DNA of 41,554 bases from GCA-003244245 sp035714625 (GCA_035714625.1 DASTLT010000236.1:1-41554); one strand, 5' to 3'. Counted from the first letter of the stretch, positions 25,766 to 34,833 are shown. Program-made: numbers and translations. The notes: generated by a model from the sequence alone, not told the origin.

Positions 25766-26520
25766 TCCGCCAGCCCGCCGATGAGGATTTTCGGGTCGAT
25801 CTGGCGCGGTTCCTGGGTTCCCGGTCGGGGACCCGCGCGGTCATGCACAGAGCTGATGTACACGCAGTCGGCGCCTATCGTCGCGGCCGTCCGGAGCATG
25901 GCCAGCGACATCGGCACGGTGCCGCCGGTGAGGTCGAACAAGGTGCTGCTGCCATCCCAGGCAGCACCGTGGGCCCGATCGCGTTCGATCTCCCGCCCCA
26001 GGTCTTCCAGCAGCCACTCGACCGAGTCGGGGGAGCGCATGGCGAAGGTTGCCGACTCGATACCCTGGTGATCGAGCACCTCGCGGGTGGTTCGCAGCCA
26101 CTGCTCGGACTGCGCGCCCGGTGCCGACACCAGCACGACCCGCCGGGGCCGCACGGTATCGAGGAGGATCTCCCCGACAGTGGGCCGACCGCCCTGGTCA
26201 CCTGGCTGCCGCAACTGGGTTGACCCACTCATCGCCAGGACGAGGGTGTCGCGCTGCCGGACCTGTGACGAGCGCGCTGAGGCGGCCCGAATCCGCTTGC
26301 GGTACATCCTGGACTCCGCCCAGAAGACGGCGAGGCTGGCGGCTGCCACCACGCCCACCGCGCCGACTCGGGTGAACCCCGCCGCCGCGCCTTCGACGCC
26401 GAGAAAGTCGACGGCGACGTCGGGCAGCACCGGCGCCGCGAGCACCGCGGTGAACACTGAACCCAGGTGTCGGGACAGTCCCCGCAGCACGCCGCGAAAC
26501 GGTGCCCTGCGCGCCTCCAT
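25762..26520 (-). CDS. Membrane-anchored CARF-domain protein (Cam1-like candidate)
   Basis: 252 residues. The N-terminal 70 residues contain two hydrophobic segments, about 21-42 (FTAVLAAPVLPDVAVDFLG) and 52-67 (VGAVGVVAAASLAVFW), followed by a basic stretch (SRMYRKRIRAASARSS). The rest is Rossmann-like with two CARF signatures: RRVVLVSAPGAQS (residues about 126-138) and FDLTGGTVPMSLAML (195-209), the latter matching the D-x-TGGT-x-x-M motif that contacts cyclic oligoadenylate. No HEPN, PD-(D/E)XK or other nuclease motif is seen. TM-CARF effectors such as Cam1 act on the membrane when bound to cA4; a similar role is inferred. Start and stop both overlap neighbouring genes. Confidence 0.8.
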   Translation of the reverse strand: MEARRAPFRGVLRGLSRHLGSVFTAVLAAPVLPDVAVDFLGVEGAAAGFTRVGAVGVVAAASLAVFWAESRMYRKRIRAASARSSQVRQRDTLVLAMSGSTQLRQPGDQGGRPTVGEILLDTVRPRRVVLVSAPGAQSEQWLRTTREVLDHQGIESATFAMRSPDSVEWLLEDLGREIERDRAHGAAWDGSSTLFDLTGGTVPMSLAMLRTAATIGADCVYISSVHDRAGPRPGTQEPRQIDPKILIGGLAE

Positions 26521-28661
26521 CACCCGTGCTCCCGCAGCGTTCCCGGACCCGATGGCGCCTCCAGCGGCGGCAACGCCTGCGTCTGCGGCGACGCCTTGCT
26601 CGCGCGCTTCTCCTCCTCCACGAACCACGTGTAGCCGTCGTCGTCCGGGCGGCTGCGCGGGTAGTGCACCTTGCTGTCCTTGCCGACGCCCGCCGCCACC
26701 GCACGGACCGCCCGGAGCACCGGGGCAAGTGGCCCGCCCACCGCGTCTTCGAACCGTGCCGCCAGCTCGGTCCACGTGAGATCGTCGGCCGGAGCAGGGT
26801 CCAGGGTCGAGAGGCGCTGGGCGATCCGGTCGCCTCGGCCCAGGGTGGTCCCTTCCTCGGCGAGTGACAGCTCGACCACCCCGAACCCGTAGGGCTTGCC
26901 CATGCCGAGCCGGTGCCGCCCCGGGTGGCCGTCCCGGCCCAGGCGTTGCGGGTCAAGCAGCCATAGCAGGGCGCCCAGCTCCAGGTCGGTCAGGTTGTCG
27001 ACGGCCAGCTCGAAACCGAACTGGACACCGGCCTTGACCCAACTGTGCAGCGTGCTGTTCTGCGTGGTCCGCTCGCAGTCGTAATCGGTTCCCGATGGGG
27101 TGACCTGGTCGCTGCGGGTGCCTCGCCGGTAGAGGTAGACCTTGCGCCCGCGCAGCGTCTGCTGCTGTCCGAAGAAGTTCTCCCGCGCGAGTCGCAGCGG
27201 CTGCGGGCCGTTGCGGTCCTCACCGAGATAGAAGCGTCCCTGCGACGGTTTCGGCGAGGACAGCGCGGGCAGGATCTTGCTGTCCGTGCGATGGTGGGTG
27301 ACCGCGTCCTCGGCCGGCGGTGTGGTGAGCTTGACGACGCGGACCTGGCTCCGGTGGGCCCGCCGGGGACCGCGCGGGGACCCGCGGGGCGCGACCCAGC
27401 CGAACACGCGCTCCGCCGGGGAGAGTTCCGCTAGTGACTCGGCCGGACGCAGCGATGGGTGCAGCAGGTCGAACGGGCTGCGGTCGTAGAGCAACCTGCT
27501 GACCATCACCGGGCGCAACCGGTCCCGGCCGCCCTTGGTCTCGGCCCAGCAGGTGTATGCGACACCGGATCGCGGTGTCTGTGTGGGCGCGAGGTCGTCT
27601 CCCGTCCAGCCGGGAGCGGGATCGGCTGGTGCTCCCTCTGGTCGCTGTGTGACGTCGTAGAGGTGCCGGGACCAGGCGGTGCTGCCCGGCTCGTGCCCGA
27701 AGAACTCCCACGGCATCCGGGGCGTTCCGGTCGGGTGCTCGCGGTGCCAGATCTCGTCCCGGTCTGCACCGGTGTTGATCCCGCGCTGGTGCTCGACGAG
27801 CTGCCGGAGCTTGCCGAGCAGCTCCGCGGACTCGCGCACCGACAGTTGCCGGGGCCCGTCCAGGGTCACGCCTTTCGAACCATTCAGCAGGTCGGTGACG
27901 AACAGCCGCTCCCAGCGCTTGGCGTCGATGGTCGGACCGGTGAGGTGCAGGTAGCCGCGAACCCGCGCCCACGGTTCGGTGCCAGCCGGCCGCTGCGGCA
28001 GCGTCGCCCCGACCGGCAGCACCTCGGTCACCCGCCACCGGCACATCCTCGTCCCGCTGCTGGTGGTGATGGTCTCCCCGACAAGGGTGGCCTCGACGTA
28101 CTGCCGGTGGTGCACGTGATTGAGCGCAGCGGTGGCGGTGCGGGTCTCCCGGCTGGGGTGCTGCCACGCCTCCAGCACAGCCCCCGGTACCGGGTCCAGG
28201 CCGGTGCCGGGGCGCAGGTCACCGAGGATCGTCACCCGGGGCTCGCCCGCCACCTGCTCGACGATCACCGGGCGCAGCCCGCTGCCGCTGGAGACGTCCG
28301 AGCGGTAGCCGAGTGGCTGGTGGTGGTCCTTGGACACCACGCCGAAGCGGGAGTTCGTCACGGCCTCGAACGCGGTGCGCAGCATGCCCTTGATCTGGGT
28401 GGGGGCGAGGTCGACCCGCTGCGTGCCGTCCCGGTCGACGACCGTGGACACGACCAGCCTGCGGTGCCCTGGCGGGTCCCCGTCCTGGTCCTGGGTGACC
28501 AGTAGCAGCGGGCTGATCGTCGTCATCCGCACCGCGATGCGACCGCTCCACAGCTGCGGATGCCACCGGTCATGCCCGGCGGGCGGGCCGTCGCCGAGTC
28601 CAGCCGGGGCCTTGTCCCGCCGCAGGGCCGGAACGAAGTTGTACGGGTTGTAGAAGGTCAT
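26520..28661 (-). CDS. Cas7-insertion RAMP subunit (TIGR03986 family)
   Basis: 713 residues. The start MTFYNPYNFVPA is the hallmark of the TIGR03986 RAMP family. A Cas7 core is visible in TQIKGMLRTAFEAVTNSRFGVV (residues about 87-108) and a C-terminal glycine-rich region GRHRLGMGKPYGFGVVEL. Between them lies several hundred residues of family-specific insertion. In the type III-Dv complex the corresponding subunit is called Cas7-insertion and forms the end of the backbone. Start overlaps csx19 (ATGA) and the stop overlaps the CARF start (TGATG), so all are translated together. Confidence 0.85.
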   Translation of the reverse strand: MTFYNPYNFVPALRRDKAPAGLGDGPPAGHDRWHPQLWSGRIAVRMTTISPLLLVTQDQDGDPPGHRRLVVSTVVDRDGTQRVDLAPTQIKGMLRTAFEAVTNSRFGVVSKDHHQPLGYRSDVSSGSGLRPVIVEQVAGEPRVTILGDLRPGTGLDPVPGAVLEAWQHPSRETRTATAALNHVHHRQYVEATLVGETITTSSGTRMCRWRVTEVLPVGATLPQRPAGTEPWARVRGYLHLTGPTIDAKRWERLFVTDLLNGSKGVTLDGPRQLSVRESAELLGKLRQLVEHQRGINTGADRDEIWHREHPTGTPRMPWEFFGHEPGSTAWSRHLYDVTQRPEGAPADPAPGWTGDDLAPTQTPRSGVAYTCWAETKGGRDRLRPVMVSRLLYDRSPFDLLHPSLRPAESLAELSPAERVFGWVAPRGSPRGPRRAHRSQVRVVKLTTPPAEDAVTHHRTDSKILPALSSPKPSQGRFYLGEDRNGPQPLRLARENFFGQQQTLRGRKVYLYRRGTRSDQVTPSGTDYDCERTTQNSTLHSWVKAGVQFGFELAVDNLTDLELGALLWLLDPQRLGRDGHPGRHRLGMGKPYGFGVVELSLAEEGTTLGRGDRIAQRLSTLDPAPADDLTWTELAARFEDAVGGPLAPVLRAVRAVAAGVGKDSKVHYPRSRPDDDGYTWFVEEEKRASKASPQTQALPPLEAPSGPGTLREHG

Positions 28662-29257
28662 CGGTGGTCCTCCCCGCCGAACTGGGCCGAAGCCACGACG
28701 ATCCCGATCAGCCGCTCGTCGAGTACCGCGGCGTTGCCGTACTCGTCACTGGTCAGGTATTCCCGGAACCGCATCGCGAGGTACTGCTCGGGCCAGTCCT
28801 GGTCGGACCCAGCCGAGGCCGGAGTCGGGGCCGGCACGTCGATCCAGCCGATCCGGCCCTCGACGGCCCGGCACCACCCCGGCGCGCCCAGCGCCTCGAA
28901 CCGCCGGCCCCACAGCGCGTACTGCCCGTCCAGCACCTCCTCGACCTCCACTGAGTCCACGGCCCACCCGGGCGGGCAGGCGCCGCTCTCGCTCAGCGCG
29001 ACCGCAGGCCCCCGCCCCGATCCGGTGTGTGCCCAGCGCAGCTCCACGTCTGGGCTGAACAGCCGGACCTGGAACACCTCGGCCAGCTCGGCAGCCCCGT
29101 CAGCGGTCGCGAGCCGGCCACCGTCCAGCCGGACCAGGTCATGGCCGGTAGGGCCGCTGGTCATCCCGACGGCGCCCGCACCGAGCAGGCCCGGGGCGAG
29201 ATTCAGCAACTCGCTGACGGTCAGCAGCGAGGCTGGTGTCGACCACTGCAGCAGCAC
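28658..29257 (-). CDS. csx19: Csx19 subunit of the type III-D complex
   Basis: 199 residues from GTG 29257, one base after the previous stop. Diagnostic stretches: VFQVRLFSPDVELRWAHTG, DGQYALWGRRFEALGAPGW and LAMRFREYLTSDEYGNAAVLDERLIGI, the pattern of the TIGR03984/Csx19 family restricted to type III-D systems. Csx19 is a structural subunit in the III-Dv complex; no catalytic motif is expected or seen. Confidence 0.82.
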   Translation of the reverse strand: MLLQWSTPASLLTVSELLNLAPGLLGAGAVGMTSGPTGHDLVRLDGGRLATADGAAELAEVFQVRLFSPDVELRWAHTGSGRGPAVALSESGACPPGWAVDSVEVEEVLDGQYALWGRRFEALGAPGWCRAVEGRIGWIDVPAPTPASAGSDQDWPEQYLAMRFREYLTSDEYGNAAVLDERLIGIVVASAQFGGEDHR

Positions 29258-29258
29258 C

Positions 29259-30719
29259 TCAGCCCACCTCCGCCCGGGACAGGGCGCCCACCCAGCCGCC
29301 GTCCGGTGCCGCCTGTGCCAACCACTGCCACCAGCGCTGCCCCGGCTCGGCGCCGGGAACACCCGACCAGCGGGGCAGCCACCCCGGAGCGTCGACGTCC
29401 AGACCGGTCACCTCGATCTCGCCCAGGCCGCGGGTGGTGCCGCCACCCAACCCGACCGTGCCCTCGACCAGGGCCGCCACGGCAAGCCCGAGCAGCACCA
29501 GCGCTGCGCGCCGCTCCCTCTCGGCGGGCAGCGCCGTGGCCAGGAACTGCAGGTCCACCTCGACAGCCAGCGGTGGCCAGCGCACTCCCGTGGTCTCCTG
29601 CACGGTGAACAGTTGCTCGGCCGCCGCCCCACCGGTCCAGCGGTCGATCGCGACGTGGATGCGTTCGGCTCCCCATCCGGGTGGGCTTCCTCCCGCCAGG
29701 TAGTCGGCCCACTGCTCGGTGGGCACCGGCGAGACCTCCGCGCTGACGTCGGGCACTGTCACCGCTCCGGCGCGGGTCCGCGACCCGAACAGCGCCTCCA
29801 GCGCGGGGACGCGGAGCGCGTCGCGGTCCAGGCCGGCCACGAAGTCGGGGCTGGGTGCGTCGAGCCCGGTCAGCACCGTGCGCAGGACGCGCTCGGCGGT
29901 GCTGCGCAGCACGCCCTTGACCGCGCTCCCCGGCAACACCGGAACCAGCCCGGCGCCATCCCCGGAGCGGGTGAGCAGCGGCACCAGGTCCGCCCGGTCC
30001 CCCGGTGCGCTCCCGCCGACCACGACCGGCCGGGCGGTGCGCCAGTCCAGCCGGATCCGCAGCGCCTCCAGCCCCGCCGTCTCCGGCTCGACCGGCGTGC
30101 CGCGCAGGGTGCCCGCGAGCTCGTCCAACACCGACGTCCGGGAGCGCAGGTCGACGACGCGCTCCTCAGCGTCCTCGCAGCTCAGCCTCCCGAGTCCGCG
30201 CCGGGTGGCGGCCCCGACCTGGATGCCGTCGCAGCGCACCGCGGCGACCAGCAGGCGCAGCAGGTCGACCGGGTCACCAGCCGCGCCCTCGTAGCGCAGC
30301 CGCAGGGTTACCACCGATCCGGGTGGCACCACCTCCCGGTCATATCGGATGCGGTCCGCCGCCGCTCCGGTCACCCGGTCGATTCCTACCCCGGTGCGCA
30401 GTTCCACCGGCGTGCCAGTGGTCGGGGCCCCGATCGGGGTGTCGTCGATGAACACCCGGCTGGCGTGCCCCGGATCCGCGCCGCTCGGGTCCTTACCGAA
30501 GGCCGCGGCGACCTCGTCGGTATCGAACAGGCGTGCGGCAAGGCGGCGGAGCACCCCGCCCCACGAGGTGCCCGGGATGTAGCAGTGCCCAGCCCCGTCG
30601 CGGGCCAGCGCAAGGTCGGCAACCAGGTCACCGGCAGCCGCACCGAGATGCAGCGCGGTCTGCGTCCGCAGGGACAGGGTGAACTCGACCCGCACATCCG
30701 GGTCGACTGCGCTGGTCAT
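29259..30719 (-). CDS. Cas7-2x: double Cas7 (Csm3-like) RAMP subunit
   Basis: 486 residues holding two consecutive RAMP domains. Domain 1 (about 1-190) has TALHLGAAAGDLVADLALARDG followed by CYIPGTSWGGVLR and a Gly-rich GAATRRGLGRL. Domain 2 (about 215-450) has VPVLPGSAVKGVLRSTAERVL, a LFGSRTRAGAVTVPD strand and GLGGGTTRGLGEIEV. Both have an Asp in the loop before the IPG/LPG-S-x-x-G-x-LR motif, the position used for target-RNA cleavage in Csm3-type subunits. Fusion of two Cas7 units matches Cas7-2x of type III-Dv. It overlaps the upstream gene by ATGA. Confidence 0.85.
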   Translation of the reverse strand: MTSAVDPDVRVEFTLSLRTQTALHLGAAAGDLVADLALARDGAGHCYIPGTSWGGVLRRLAARLFDTDEVAAAFGKDPSGADPGHASRVFIDDTPIGAPTTGTPVELRTGVGIDRVTGAAADRIRYDREVVPPGSVVTLRLRYEGAAGDPVDLLRLLVAAVRCDGIQVGAATRRGLGRLSCEDAEERVVDLRSRTSVLDELAGTLRGTPVEPETAGLEALRIRLDWRTARPVVVGGSAPGDRADLVPLLTRSGDGAGLVPVLPGSAVKGVLRSTAERVLRTVLTGLDAPSPDFVAGLDRDALRVPALEALFGSRTRAGAVTVPDVSAEVSPVPTEQWADYLAGGSPPGWGAERIHVAIDRWTGGAAAEQLFTVQETTGVRWPPLAVEVDLQFLATALPAERERRAALVLLGLAVAALVEGTVGLGGGTTRGLGEIEVTGLDVDAPGWLPRWSGVPGAEPGQRWWQWLAQAAPDGGWVGALSRAEVG

Positions 30720-33100
30720 CGGGCTGCCTCCGGGGGTTCGGACTGGCCGGGTTCGGCCTGGCCGGGTTCGGCCTGGCCGGGCTCGGACTGGCGCCGCGCG
30801 GCGTCGACCAGGTCGTCCAGCAGCACCGCGGTCGCGTCCAGCCGGGCCCAGCCGTCATCGGACAAGGGGGTGCCGACGCTGGCGAGCACCGTCGTGATCC
30901 CGCCACCGAGCAGGGCCGCGATGGCTTGGGCGACCTCGCGCTGGTCGGTGCGCCGCTTGTCCCGATAGCGCTGCCACCGGTCCAGCTCCTGGTCGGCGCG
31001 CTGCCGGTTGCGGCGTTGCATGGCGTCGGCCAGCACCGTCCGCCAGGTCCCTCGCTGGCTGGGGGACAACCGGTCGAGCGCCGAGCGCAACCTCGTGTAA
31101 GCGACGGGGGGCTCGTCCAGCTCGCGCAGTGCCCGGGCGGCGTCACGGACCGCGGCGTCCCGCGCCACCCGGGTCAGCACGTCGAGAGCCGCGCGCTGCG
31201 CGCCGCTCAGCTCCCCGTCCGCTGCCTCCTGGCGTGTTTCAGCCGTGGCGGTAGGCAACGGCACCAGCGGCAGGGTGCTGGCAGCCAGCAGCGGTGCGCC
31301 GGCGAGGACCTCCCCGAAGCCCTCGGCACGGCGTTCTCCCAGGCCACGGCGGAGCAGGTCGCGCCACGCTGCGGGGTCCACCGCGCCACCCACCACGCGC
31401 AGCGCCAGCAGGCTGCCCGCGGCCAGGCCGACCACGCTGTCCCGGGGCAGTTGCCAGGCCGACTGCCAGGAGTCCCGCCGCTGGGTCCGGGTCACCGAGC
31501 CGGGTTCCAGCGCCAGGGTCAAGCCGCCGCCGTCGAGCTGGTCACGCAGCGCGGCGACCACGTCGAGCGGATCAGCCGAGAGCCGCAGCCTCGGGGAACG
31601 CACCACCAGATCCGTCACGGCCCACAGCGCGAACACCTCACCCACCCGCGGCGGATCTGGTGCCACCGGATCGGAGCGGGGCTCGCCAGCGCGCACGCTC
31701 GCCAACCCGTACTCGCCGCGCCGCCGCGACCCGAGCCGGGCCGTGCCGTCCAGCGCGGTCCACCAGCGCTCACCCAGCTGGGCGGCGATCTCAGCCGATA
31801 CCAGGACCTCGGTGCGCAGCCGCCGGCCCGCCGGGATCGCCTCGACGGTGTAGAGGCCGGCCTCGGAGTCGGGCCGCTGGGTGGCGCGGTTGACCGCGTT
31901 GTGCGACAACTCCTCCATCGGCATGCGGGCCAGCGCCACGCCGCCGTCGCCGGTCGGCGCCGGGAGCGTCCACAGCCCGCGCACCTGCTTGGCCGGCTTG
32001 CCGACGGGTGGGTGCTGGCGCAGCGTGTTGTACACCGTGAGCCCGGCACCCGCGGGCTGTTGCTGATCTGGATACTTGCCCGCAGCCAGCACGAACGGCA
32101 CTGGGACTGAGCGCTCACCGGCGATCTCCGGGTGAGCATGGCGGACGGTGAGCGCATCGGCAGCCACTGCGGCGCGCACCCGATCTGCCCCCAGGTGCTG
32201 GGACAGCCACGGCAGCAGCAGGCTTCCCGGCAGGTGATCATGGCCGCGAATCAGGTTGCCGGTGGTCTGGCGGGGCACCCGCACCGCCTGCTCAGTGCTG
32301 ATCGTCAGGGGGATGCGGACCCACCCCCCGCCGGAGCTGGTCGCGCTGCCGCGCCCCGGCGTGGCGGCTTGCCGCTGGGCAGGCAGCTTCGGGCTGGACG
32401 GCGTCCACCCGCTCTCCCGCAGCCACCGCGCCCAGGCCGGCGCTCGGTGCCCCGCCCAGGTCAGCGTCACCTGCCCGGCACCACGACGGCGGTCCCCGCC
32501 GAGCCGGTCGCACCACGCGGCGCCGAGCACCAGCAGGGCGGTGGCTGCCGTCGCCGCGTCACCATCCTCGGGCAACGCCAGCGTGACCTCGGCCTGCAGC
32601 GGCAGCCCGGCGCGGGCCATCTCGACGAACCGCAGCATGTCGTCCAGGGCGCGACCGGTCTGCGGGTCGATCCGCACCCCGGGCTTGACGAAGGTGGTGG
32701 CCTGGGTGAGCGCCAGATCGGCCGCGACCAGGCTCCGCAACGGCGGGTCGAGGCGAGCCGGCCCGATCGCGAGCGCGGCGGGTCGCAGCCGGCGCCCGGC
32801 CGACGGGCCGTCCCGGTCCGGCGCGTCACCGAAGATCACCCGGTGCCACTGCGTCCACGGGCCGGGCGCGGCACCGTCCAGGGCGCGGGCCACGGTGCGG
32901 CAGCCGTCGCGGAGCACCCCGGTGACCGTGGTGCCGGGCAGGTAGGGCAAGCCGTCGCGGTCCCGCCGGACCAGGGCGTCCACCGCCGCCGGGAGGCCGG
33001 TACCGGCACCCACATGCCAGTCGGTTATCGGGCGGACGCTCAGCGTGACGGTGCTGCCCAGCACACCCGGCTGCTGGTGCCCGTCCGGCGCAGGCGTCAC
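30716..33100 (-). CDS. Cas7-Cas5(Csx10)-Cas11-like fusion subunit
   Basis: 794 residues from GTG 33100 (GTGA overlap with the cas10 stop). Three parts can be seen. Residues about 1-215: Cas7 RAMP (TDWHVGAGTG, LPYLPGTTVTGVLRDGCR, GGDRRRGAG). About 240-580: Csx10/Cas5-like RAMP (TTGNLIRGHDHLPGSLLLPWL, HNAVNRATQRPDSEAGLYTV, LGERRAEGFGEVL). About 600-780: an all-helical region (VLTRVARDAAVRDAARALRE, WQRYRDKRRTDQREVAQAI) in the place where III-Dv carries Cas11. The helical part as Cas11 is inference from position and fold. A QAEPG/QSEP repeat tail ends the protein. It would hold the crRNA handle and the belly of the complex. Confidence 0.82.
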   Translation of the reverse strand: MTPAPDGHQQPGVLGSTVTLSVRPITDWHVGAGTGLPAAVDALVRRDRDGLPYLPGTTVTGVLRDGCRTVARALDGAAPGPWTQWHRVIFGDAPDRDGPSAGRRLRPAALAIGPARLDPPLRSLVAADLALTQATTFVKPGVRIDPQTGRALDDMLRFVEMARAGLPLQAEVTLALPEDGDAATAATALLVLGAAWCDRLGGDRRRGAGQVTLTWAGHRAPAWARWLRESGWTPSSPKLPAQRQAATPGRGSATSSGGGWVRIPLTISTEQAVRVPRQTTGNLIRGHDHLPGSLLLPWLSQHLGADRVRAAVAADALTVRHAHPEIAGERSVPVPFVLAAGKYPDQQQPAGAGLTVYNTLRQHPPVGKPAKQVRGLWTLPAPTGDGGVALARMPMEELSHNAVNRATQRPDSEAGLYTVEAIPAGRRLRTEVLVSAEIAAQLGERWWTALDGTARLGSRRRGEYGLASVRAGEPRSDPVAPDPPRVGEVFALWAVTDLVVRSPRLRLSADPLDVVAALRDQLDGGGLTLALEPGSVTRTQRRDSWQSAWQLPRDSVVGLAAGSLLALRVVGGAVDPAAWRDLLRRGLGERRAEGFGEVLAGAPLLAASTLPLVPLPTATAETRQEAADGELSGAQRAALDVLTRVARDAAVRDAARALRELDEPPVAYTRLRSALDRLSPSQRGTWRTVLADAMQRRNRQRADQELDRWQRYRDKRRTDQREVAQAIAALLGGGITTVLASVGTPLSDDGWARLDATAVLLDDLVDAARRQSEPGQAEPGQAEPGQSEPPEAAR
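30736..30793 (-). repeat. 15-bp tandem repeat in the fusion subunit's 3' end
   Basis: Just under four units of GTTCGGCCTGGCCGG (top strand; 30736-30750, 30751-30765, 30766-30780, then a degenerate 13-bp unit) encode EPGQA-type repeats at the protein's C-terminus. Units 2 and 3 are identical, suggesting recent expansion. Confidence 0.8.
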
Positions 33101-34695
33101 AGCGCACCCCCCGGAGTGATCGTGGCGATTTCGAGCGCGTCGATCAGCGGGGTCGAGCGGCCTGCCGAGCGGCTTGCCGGACGCAGCAGCCGCGGGGGGT
33201 CCGCCGGACGCTCGCCGGCGGCGCCGGCGAGCGTGCTGAGCACCTCTCGATCTGCGGCACTGCCCTCCGCCCGGCGCCACAGGTCGGCGAAGCGTCGCTG
33301 CGCACGTCCGGGGTCGGTACGCAATTCCTCCCGCAAGGCGTGCAGTTGGGTGCGGCTGACGACCCGCCCATCCGTCCGGCCGCGGGCCAGTGAGTGCACT
33401 TTCCTGACCCGGTTGATGAGTTGGTCCAGCCCGTGATGCGCGAGGTCAGCGGGTAGGCCGCCCTCGACCGGCAGCAGGAAGGGACGCTCGTGTAGCACCA
33501 CAGCGCGGGTCCGGTAGCGCTCCCGGATCGTCTCCAGGTCGGATGCCAGGCTGTCGAGCTGGATGTGCAGGTCCAGGGCGTGGATCGCCGGATTGTGCCG
33601 GGTGGGGACCTTGGCGCTGGTACAGAGTTCCTCCGCGATGGCGTACGCCGTGGAGAATGGGAAGTGCGGGGTGACGATCGCGATCCCCGCCGACGCGGTG
33701 AGGCACTGCCGCCCGGCCGCTTTCCGGACCAGCTCGGTGCCGGTCCGCTCACCGAAGTGCTGGAGGTAGTCCCGCACGAATCCCAGCGCGTAGCGGCCGT
33801 CCACCAGCACGGTGAGGTCGTCACCGCCCACGATCAACGGGACCAGGGGGCAGCGCTGCTCCGGCTGACCGGCCCGCCTGACGCTGGCGGCCCGGACCCT
33901 GGTCAGCAGTTCGGTGGCGGCGCGGCGGAGTGCCTGGTCGGCCGCCTGCTGCACCTGCTCGCTCAACGTCTTCACCTCGGCCGCGTTGCCGAGGCGCTCG
34001 GCGGCGGTGCGAAACACCGCGCCGAGGCCGTTGCCGTCGGCGTGGACCACCGCCACCCGCTCGACCTGCTCGAAGAACTTGTCGATGTCGACCAGGGGCA
34101 CGCCGGCTCCTACCTGCCTGCCCATCCGGTGGTCGGCGGCGGGCCGGGTCCGGCGTTTCGCAATGGCTTCCGCGGACAGCGGGAGGGGTGCCGCGTTCGG
34201 TTTCGCCCCACCGTCTGAGGCTCGGGATGCGTCGGAGTGCCAGGCCTGCGCGGGCCGGTCGGTGCTCGCGCAGGCCGCCACGGACGGTAGCCGCTGGAAC
34301 CGTCCCAGGGTGGAGACGCGGCGCGCCACTGTGCTGGCATGCTCCTTGAACACGGCGGCGACCTCGTCCGGGGTCGGCACGGGACCAGTGATCGGCACCG
34401 CGGCCCCCGCGATGTCCAGCCCTGGTGCGTCGCGCAGTGCCGTGCGGGTGACCTGGTTGACGAGCTGCCGAGCCCGGTCCGCACCGCCGCCTGGCCCGTC
34501 CACCACGAGCAGGGTGCTTCCCGAAGACTCCTGGACGGTCTCCGTCCGGCCCGACCCGGACGCCGTGACCGCCGTGGCCACCCACTCGGTGGTGCTGAGC
34601 CGGACCAGCTCGGATGCGCCCACTGCTTCGCGGAGCCGGTTGCTGGCGAAGATGTAGGACTGGTTCGCCGAGGTCGCGATGAGGACCAGATGCAT
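33097..34695 (-). CDS. cas10: Cas10, cyclase-type large subunit without HD domain
   Basis: 532 residues, short for Cas10. It begins directly with a palm-like segment (SYIFASNRLREAVGASELV) and has no N-terminal HD nuclease. A first conserved strand VAVVHADGNGLGAVF is followed by the second palm with an intact GGDD (residues 290-293, codons 33828-33817) in LIVGGDDLTVLV. This predicts cyclic oligoadenylate synthesis on target binding but no DNase. It is first in the cas operon. ATG 34695 has GGGGGA 8 nt upstream; the frame is open earlier but without family sequence. Confidence 0.9.
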   Translation of the reverse strand: MHLVLIATSANQSYIFASNRLREAVGASELVRLSTTEWVATAVTASGSGRTETVQESSGSTLLVVDGPGGGADRARQLVNQVTRTALRDAPGLDIAGAAVPITGPVPTPDEVAAVFKEHASTVARRVSTLGRFQRLPSVAACASTDRPAQAWHSDASRASDGGAKPNAAPLPLSAEAIAKRRTRPAADHRMGRQVGAGVPLVDIDKFFEQVERVAVVHADGNGLGAVFRTAAERLGNAAEVKTLSEQVQQAADQALRRAATELLTRVRAASVRRAGQPEQRCPLVPLIVGGDDLTVLVDGRYALGFVRDYLQHFGERTGTELVRKAAGRQCLTASAGIAIVTPHFPFSTAYAIAEELCTSAKVPTRHNPAIHALDLHIQLDSLASDLETIRERYRTRAVVLHERPFLLPVEGGLPADLAHHGLDQLINRVRKVHSLARGRTDGRVVSRTQLHALREELRTDPGRAQRRFADLWRRAEGSAADREVLSTLAGAAGERPADPPRLLRPASRSAGRSTPLIDALEIATITPGGAL

Positions 34696-34833
34696 GCGGA
34701 TGTCCCCCAGATGCTGGAGAGAGCCGACCGTGCCCCGCCGGGCGGTCGGTTTGTGCCTCGCTACCGCTGGGCTGGCGTCACCCGCCGTTATCGGTCCGAC
34801 GTTCCCGGTAACACCCACCCTCGGAAGTGCGAC

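Noticed and set aside
25762..26520. HEPN ribonuclease (Csm6/Csx1 type) in the CARF protein
   Set aside because: No R-x4-6-H motif; the region outside the CARF fold is a hydrophobic N-terminus.
28560..30968. Long open frame of about 800 codons on the + strand
   Set aside because: It lies opposite csx19, Cas7-2x and Cas7-insertion, whose families are recognisable. Its own product is Arg/Pro/Ser-rich without motifs, as usual for GC-rich antisense frames.
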